Source of the DNA: Triops longicaudatus
Taxonomy: Eukaryota; Arthropoda; Branchiopoda; Notostraca; Triopsidae
Direction of reading: 5' to 3'
Assembly (NCBI GenBank): GCA_022885665.1
Contig: JAGQDJ010000062.1
Coordinates: forward strand, 1-64,000
Length of the DNA: 64,000 bases
Shown piece by piece: positions 60,347 through 64,000 of this stretch; the stretch's first letter is position 1, and each line of letters opens with the position of its first letter. The position numbers and the translations under genes were made by a program. Under the pieces are notes generated by a model. That model did not search any database, was not told the DNA's origin, and was given only the letters and a program-made list of their open reading frames with translations.

Positions 60347-60743
60347 ATGGCAGCGCTTCCTCCTCCCGTCTCTGTTTCGCCCCTGATTAAGGTAAATATT
60401 TAACATAAAACACTGGAAACTGAGCTATTGAAGTGAAAAAATCTTTTTTAATAGTTCGGGCGCTGGTCTGCCTTGTTATTAGGCGTCGCCTGGGGCTCCC
60501 ACCGCTACAAGGTTCACAGCCGCGAAGAAGCTCGTTTGAGGGAAATTGAGGAAAAGCAAAGAGTTGTTCGTGAAGCTGCCAAGGCTGCGGAAAAGGCTAA
60601 ACTAAACCGAGGTTTGTCACAAATCTCTCTTAAAAGATCTATATATCAGGTACGAGGCTATTTAACCTGTGGTTTTTCTTTTTACAGAGGAAATGATTTA
60701 CTTGGCCAAGGAATCTGGCGTCAAAGTTCCCGAAAACTTTTGA
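60347..60743 (+). CDS. ATP5ME: ATP synthase subunit e, mitochondrial
   Basis: Small inner-membrane subunit of F1Fo ATP synthase involved in dimerisation. Exons 60347..60391, 60455..60611, 60688..60743; 85 residues, a little longer than the mammalian 69-71. The N-terminal PPPVSVSPLIKFGRWSALLL and the following LGVAWGSHRYK are the family signature: short leader, then one membrane helix. After that comes a charged coiled-coil-like helix (REEARLREIEEKQRVVREAA). The third exon adds MIYLAKESGVKVPENF. Phases agree at both junctions. Convergent with the zinc transporter gene, whose stop is about 240 bases away. Confidence 0.9.
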
Positions 60744-60980
60744 AAAAATGAAAATAATAGTGCTTTGATTCCCTGTAAATTTTCTCTTGGGTAGTTGTGA
60801 ACAATACAAACAAGAAACACATTTCATTCGTGGTATAAATGCTGTATATTTATAAGCGTTGCAAGAATATTTTATTTAAGAATACCGTTTTCTTCGCTCT
60901 GCTCTTTCGAATAACAATCTAAACTTGCATAATTCCCTAAATGTCACAAGGTTTTGTTCATTCACGTGATCAAGTTTGCT

Positions 60981-63110
60981 TTAAATAGCTAACATGGATA
61001 CGCCGTACATGACTCCAATCCCGAGGATGATGCACAAAAATTGACTAAGCATAGGACGAGGTCGCTTTTCTTCCAATAATTCGGGCAAAACCGTCACCAA
61101 TGCAATGTGCAAGAAGCCACCGGATGTGTACGGCAAAATCCACCAAGTATACTCCCCTGAAAGAAGAAAATTACCAGATATTTTTTTGTTTTCACAAATT
61201 AAAAAAAACTGGACTATTCAACAAAGAAACGCACGACAATAAAAAAAGGAAACAAAACTGGAACATATATAAAAACTTGGGTGACACAAGACTCACTTAT
61301 TTAATGTACTTAAAAGATCTAAATTGAACTAGAATTAACTCAAGTAAAAAAAAAAAGAAGAAAATTCTGACCGCAAGAGTAATTGAAAGTATTTTAATAG
61401 CATATTAAGCTTCTAGAAACTCTTCGCGTACTAAAAAAAAAACTTGATATCTGCGCCAAGATACGTTAGGAAACACGAATTGAGCTAATACCTCCCCAAA
61501 ATCTACAAACCCGCAACGTTTACACGTAAGCAATGGGAGATACTTGCGGGGCAATAGTTATTTTCAAACCTATGCGTCATTCGGCTCTGTAGTAAGAAGT
61601 CCCACATCTTGCGTGTTTATGGAATTTTTGTGCTGTAATGCATTTATCATAGTACATGACGCCACTAGGATTGCTACTATAGTAAGACGCCATGTGTGGC
61701 GTGTTTGTTCTTCGAAACTGAATCAACAGATACGTGCATTGACTTATAGTTGTACAAAATTGTTGTAGATGGGGAAAACGCGTCTATTTTTCTGTAAAAT
61801 ACTTTCAATTTCGCGTTGTTGCTTGTTTACGACCATTTACCGAACGAAAGCGAAGTCCTATCATGGCGTCAGCAAAAGCAATCCTATTTCGTTCTAGTTG
61901 TCCTAGGATGTTCTAAAGCAAATCTTTGTTCCATTCCTACATAGAATTTATCTTTTCCACTCTTATCTTGCAAACTACCTCAATCTTACTTGAAAACTTG
62001 CGTTTTACGTCCACAATTGCTTATCAGGACAACATATGTATCTTACTAGTCATCCCACGGTGTACTGCGTCTACGAATACCTTTACGAAACGTACTTTCA
62101 CTAAGATTGTAAAAATACAAGTAAAATACCTTAATCGTTAGAAATGTCGCTTGGTATGTTTCAGAAGCTAAAGTAACTTAGATAATTATGTTAGTTTTTA
62201 CCCCAATCTGAGATTGAATGGACGCTTAAGGCAGTTAAAGCGCCACTTAATCCCACACTGGCAGTCCATAGCTGCGCTTTCGCCGCGTCCCATCGCGTAA
62301 AGCCCGAACGCATCAAAATGGCAAAATCTGCCACTTCGTGAGGAACTTCGTGAATCAAAATGGCGGCTGTCGTCAGAATTCCCATCCTGATGGACACCAA
62401 AAAGCTGCCGGCCACTGCTAAACCATGCGTAAAGTTGTCGATTCCATTCGCTAGTAAGTTCAAGTACCCCGTTGCATGAACCTAACCAAAAAAGGAGGTT
62501 AATCAAGCGGATTTCAATACATTTCAATCAATGAGTGAATAAGCAAAAGTCTCAAAGCCGCAAAAACCCCTAATATTCGCTAAAAAACGTCGAAAATAAA
62601 AAAAAAAGTAAGTAAAAATGCGTAGAACATAGTATTCAAAACGCCAAAATAAATTAAAATGCGTTAAAATAATTTAGACGTGCTACACAATCTCAGAAGT
62701 ACTTTTTTCTTTGGGCTTTCAGGAAGTTTTGCATCCTTGGGGCAGTTGTTGTTGACATGCTTGAGAGATCCATTGCAACAATTGGCAGTTGACTTCTTAT
62801 CACTTTCTTTTTCTTCTTCTAATTCTTCGAATTCGCTGGTGCCGTACGAGATAAGCTTCTCGAGGACTGCAAAGCTGAAAATCCCGGCCACTACCAGCAA
62901 ACCTAACTTGGTGTGTCCCCTATGTGGATCTTCGCCGGCTACATGTGTTGAGACAAACAGAAACAAAATCAGTTTTAATCTCTTTTTGTAGCAAAGTTCA
63001 CTTACTTAAACGTAAGCGTTGCCACGCCTCCGGCAACAAGTGCAAAAATACGTCACCCAACAATCCACCCACTGCGAAACTCAACAACAATTGCATCCGA
63101 GCTGCCGCAG
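60981..63110 (-). CDS. SLC39A13: ZIP13-like zinc transporter (SLC39A13 type), 5' part not found in window
   Basis: Zinc transporter of the LZT/ZIP family, in family terms an ER/Golgi zinc exporter. Four exons seen on the minus strand: 63110..63006, 62938..62703, 62481..62202, 61156..60981 (stop at 60981). Exon order gives LLLSFAVGGLLGDVFLHLLP (TM2), the TM3 region GLLVVAGIFSFAVLEKLI, a charged cytoplasmic loop with Cys/Lys, TM4 LNLLANGIDNFTHGLAVAGS, and the metal-binding TM5 HEVPHEVADFAILMRSG. WILPYTSGGFLHIALVTVLP and a final helix follow. The TM4 N-x-x-D and TM5 HExPHE ligands are intact. The exon at 63110 opens in mid-codon after an acceptor, so earlier exons lie upstream, possibly outside the window. 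Confidence 0.88.
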
Positions 63111-64000
63111 CTAAAAAAAAAAATCGAAAGAGAAAAATAAGACACAATTTTTTAAAAAAAAAAATCCAAAATATAAAAAATCGTAAGACTAACATGGGTA
63201 AAAATAATAAAAAATCACGGAAACAATACCAAAATTGACTATAACAATGCCAACAATAAGACGAGATTTCTTTAAAATCAGAAAATTAAATACACGTAAC
63301 AAAAAATGCATTAAATTATCAAGTAGAATAAGAGTATTCAAAGTGTTGAAAAATAAAAAAAAAAAAATTAAAATCGAACTCAGTTTTTATTATTGTAGTC
63401 TTCATTTTGTTATAATACAAGAATGTTTAAGATATTGTTGAACGATACTACAAAGATAAAAAGGTTACGCTTGAAATTCCTTGAGATTGCACCAAATCAC
63501 GCGTTTTTTTCTGAACTTTTGGGTGATATTCCGAGGGCAAAAATTGGTTCTTAGCCCAATATCACGTTACTTTGTCGTTGCTATGTTCAAACGGTGTCTT
63601 GTACTGTACCTGACGTACATGTACTTTGTTCTACCGATTTAATCCTCGTGTCCCTGCTCTAGATAAGCGTCTCGCCATACAAGGGGCTATCCCCGATTTT
63701 TCCACTGCTTTGCAAACACCAAATAATGCACCGTATTTTGTTTTATCAAAAAATACATTCTCTTGCTTTTTTCAATCAAGACTAGACTCCAAACTGATCT
63801 AAAGCCTCTTAATCCCCTTTCTCTATGCACTTATCATTCTTCTTAATGAAGATGCAGAAGAGTCAACAAAATAGATAGACTTAACAATTTTTCATTGTCT
63901 TTCTATTAAACCACGCCCTTTTGTGCCTTAATTCTTACGCGATAAAGAAAAAAATCAAGATACGAGCCAATATGTCACAAAGCGAGGAACTAGGTTCAAA
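63111..64000. other. Upstream flank or intron of the zinc transporter
   Basis: No coding exon identified. Very AT-rich for the first 300 bases, then more balanced. It should contain the preceding intron and possibly the first exon, which I could not find. Confidence 0.4.

Noticed and set aside
1..64000. CRISPR arrays, operons, prophage or other bacterial systems
   Set aside because: No regularly spaced repeats and no bacterial gene content; all conserved genes are spliced animal genes.

Overview
This is a window of compact, AT-rich animal nuclear DNA with spliced genes and no bacterial features. Introns are mostly GT-AG, often only 50-100 bases long, with T-rich or A-rich longer ones. The dominant family is the NRF-6 ('nose resistant to fluoxetine') acyltransferase-3 family. 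That family, and the repeat types seen, suggest an ecdysozoan and most probably an arthropod (small crustacean or springtail-like). The sequence alone does not fix the species.

Layout: 0.07-1.2 kb, a minus-strand secreted cysteine-rich (PAN/Apple-like) gene with a probable frameshift. 2.1-3.3 kb, a retroelement remnant with inverted ends. 4.1-33.6 kb, five NRF-6-like genes head to tail on the plus strand (copies 1-5), with an alpha-1,3-fucosyltransferase gene between copies 4 and 5. 33.7-35.8 kb, SLC25A38 (mitochondrial glycine carrier) on the minus strand. 37.4-40.9 kb, a tandem pair of PAN-like secreted genes. 41.5-44.9 kb, SERAC1. 45.7-50.0 kb, a sixth NRF-6-like gene. 51.2-54.2 kb, mitoferrin. 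56.5-59.8 kb, telomerase reverse transcriptase on the minus strand. 59.9-60.0 kb, a stray 3' fragment of the PAN-like family. 60.3-60.7 kb, ATP synthase subunit e. 61.0-63.1 kb and beyond, a ZIP13-type zinc transporter on the minus strand, whose 5' end is not found in the window.

I reconstructed splice junctions by hand, requiring intron phase to agree and paralogues to match. The six NRF-6-like genes share one architecture: 11 exons (10 in copy 4), intron phases 1,0,2,0,2,0,2,1,0,1, and five internal exons of identical length in every copy. Exon 3 length (233 or 221 bases) and the N-terminal sequence split the array into copies 1-3 and copies 4-6. Every copy gives one uninterrupted reading frame of 756-774 residues, so all look functional.

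The other conserved genes are largely mitochondrial: SLC25A38 and mitoferrin supply glycine and iron for haem synthesis, ATP5ME is part of ATP synthase, and SERAC1 acts in phospholipid remodelling at mitochondria-ER contacts. The mobile DNA includes a family carrying a GCCATCTAACGGGCAC-type end in both orientations, an RTE-like LINE tail, two short hAT-like elements with 8-base target duplications, and a tRNA-derived sequence.
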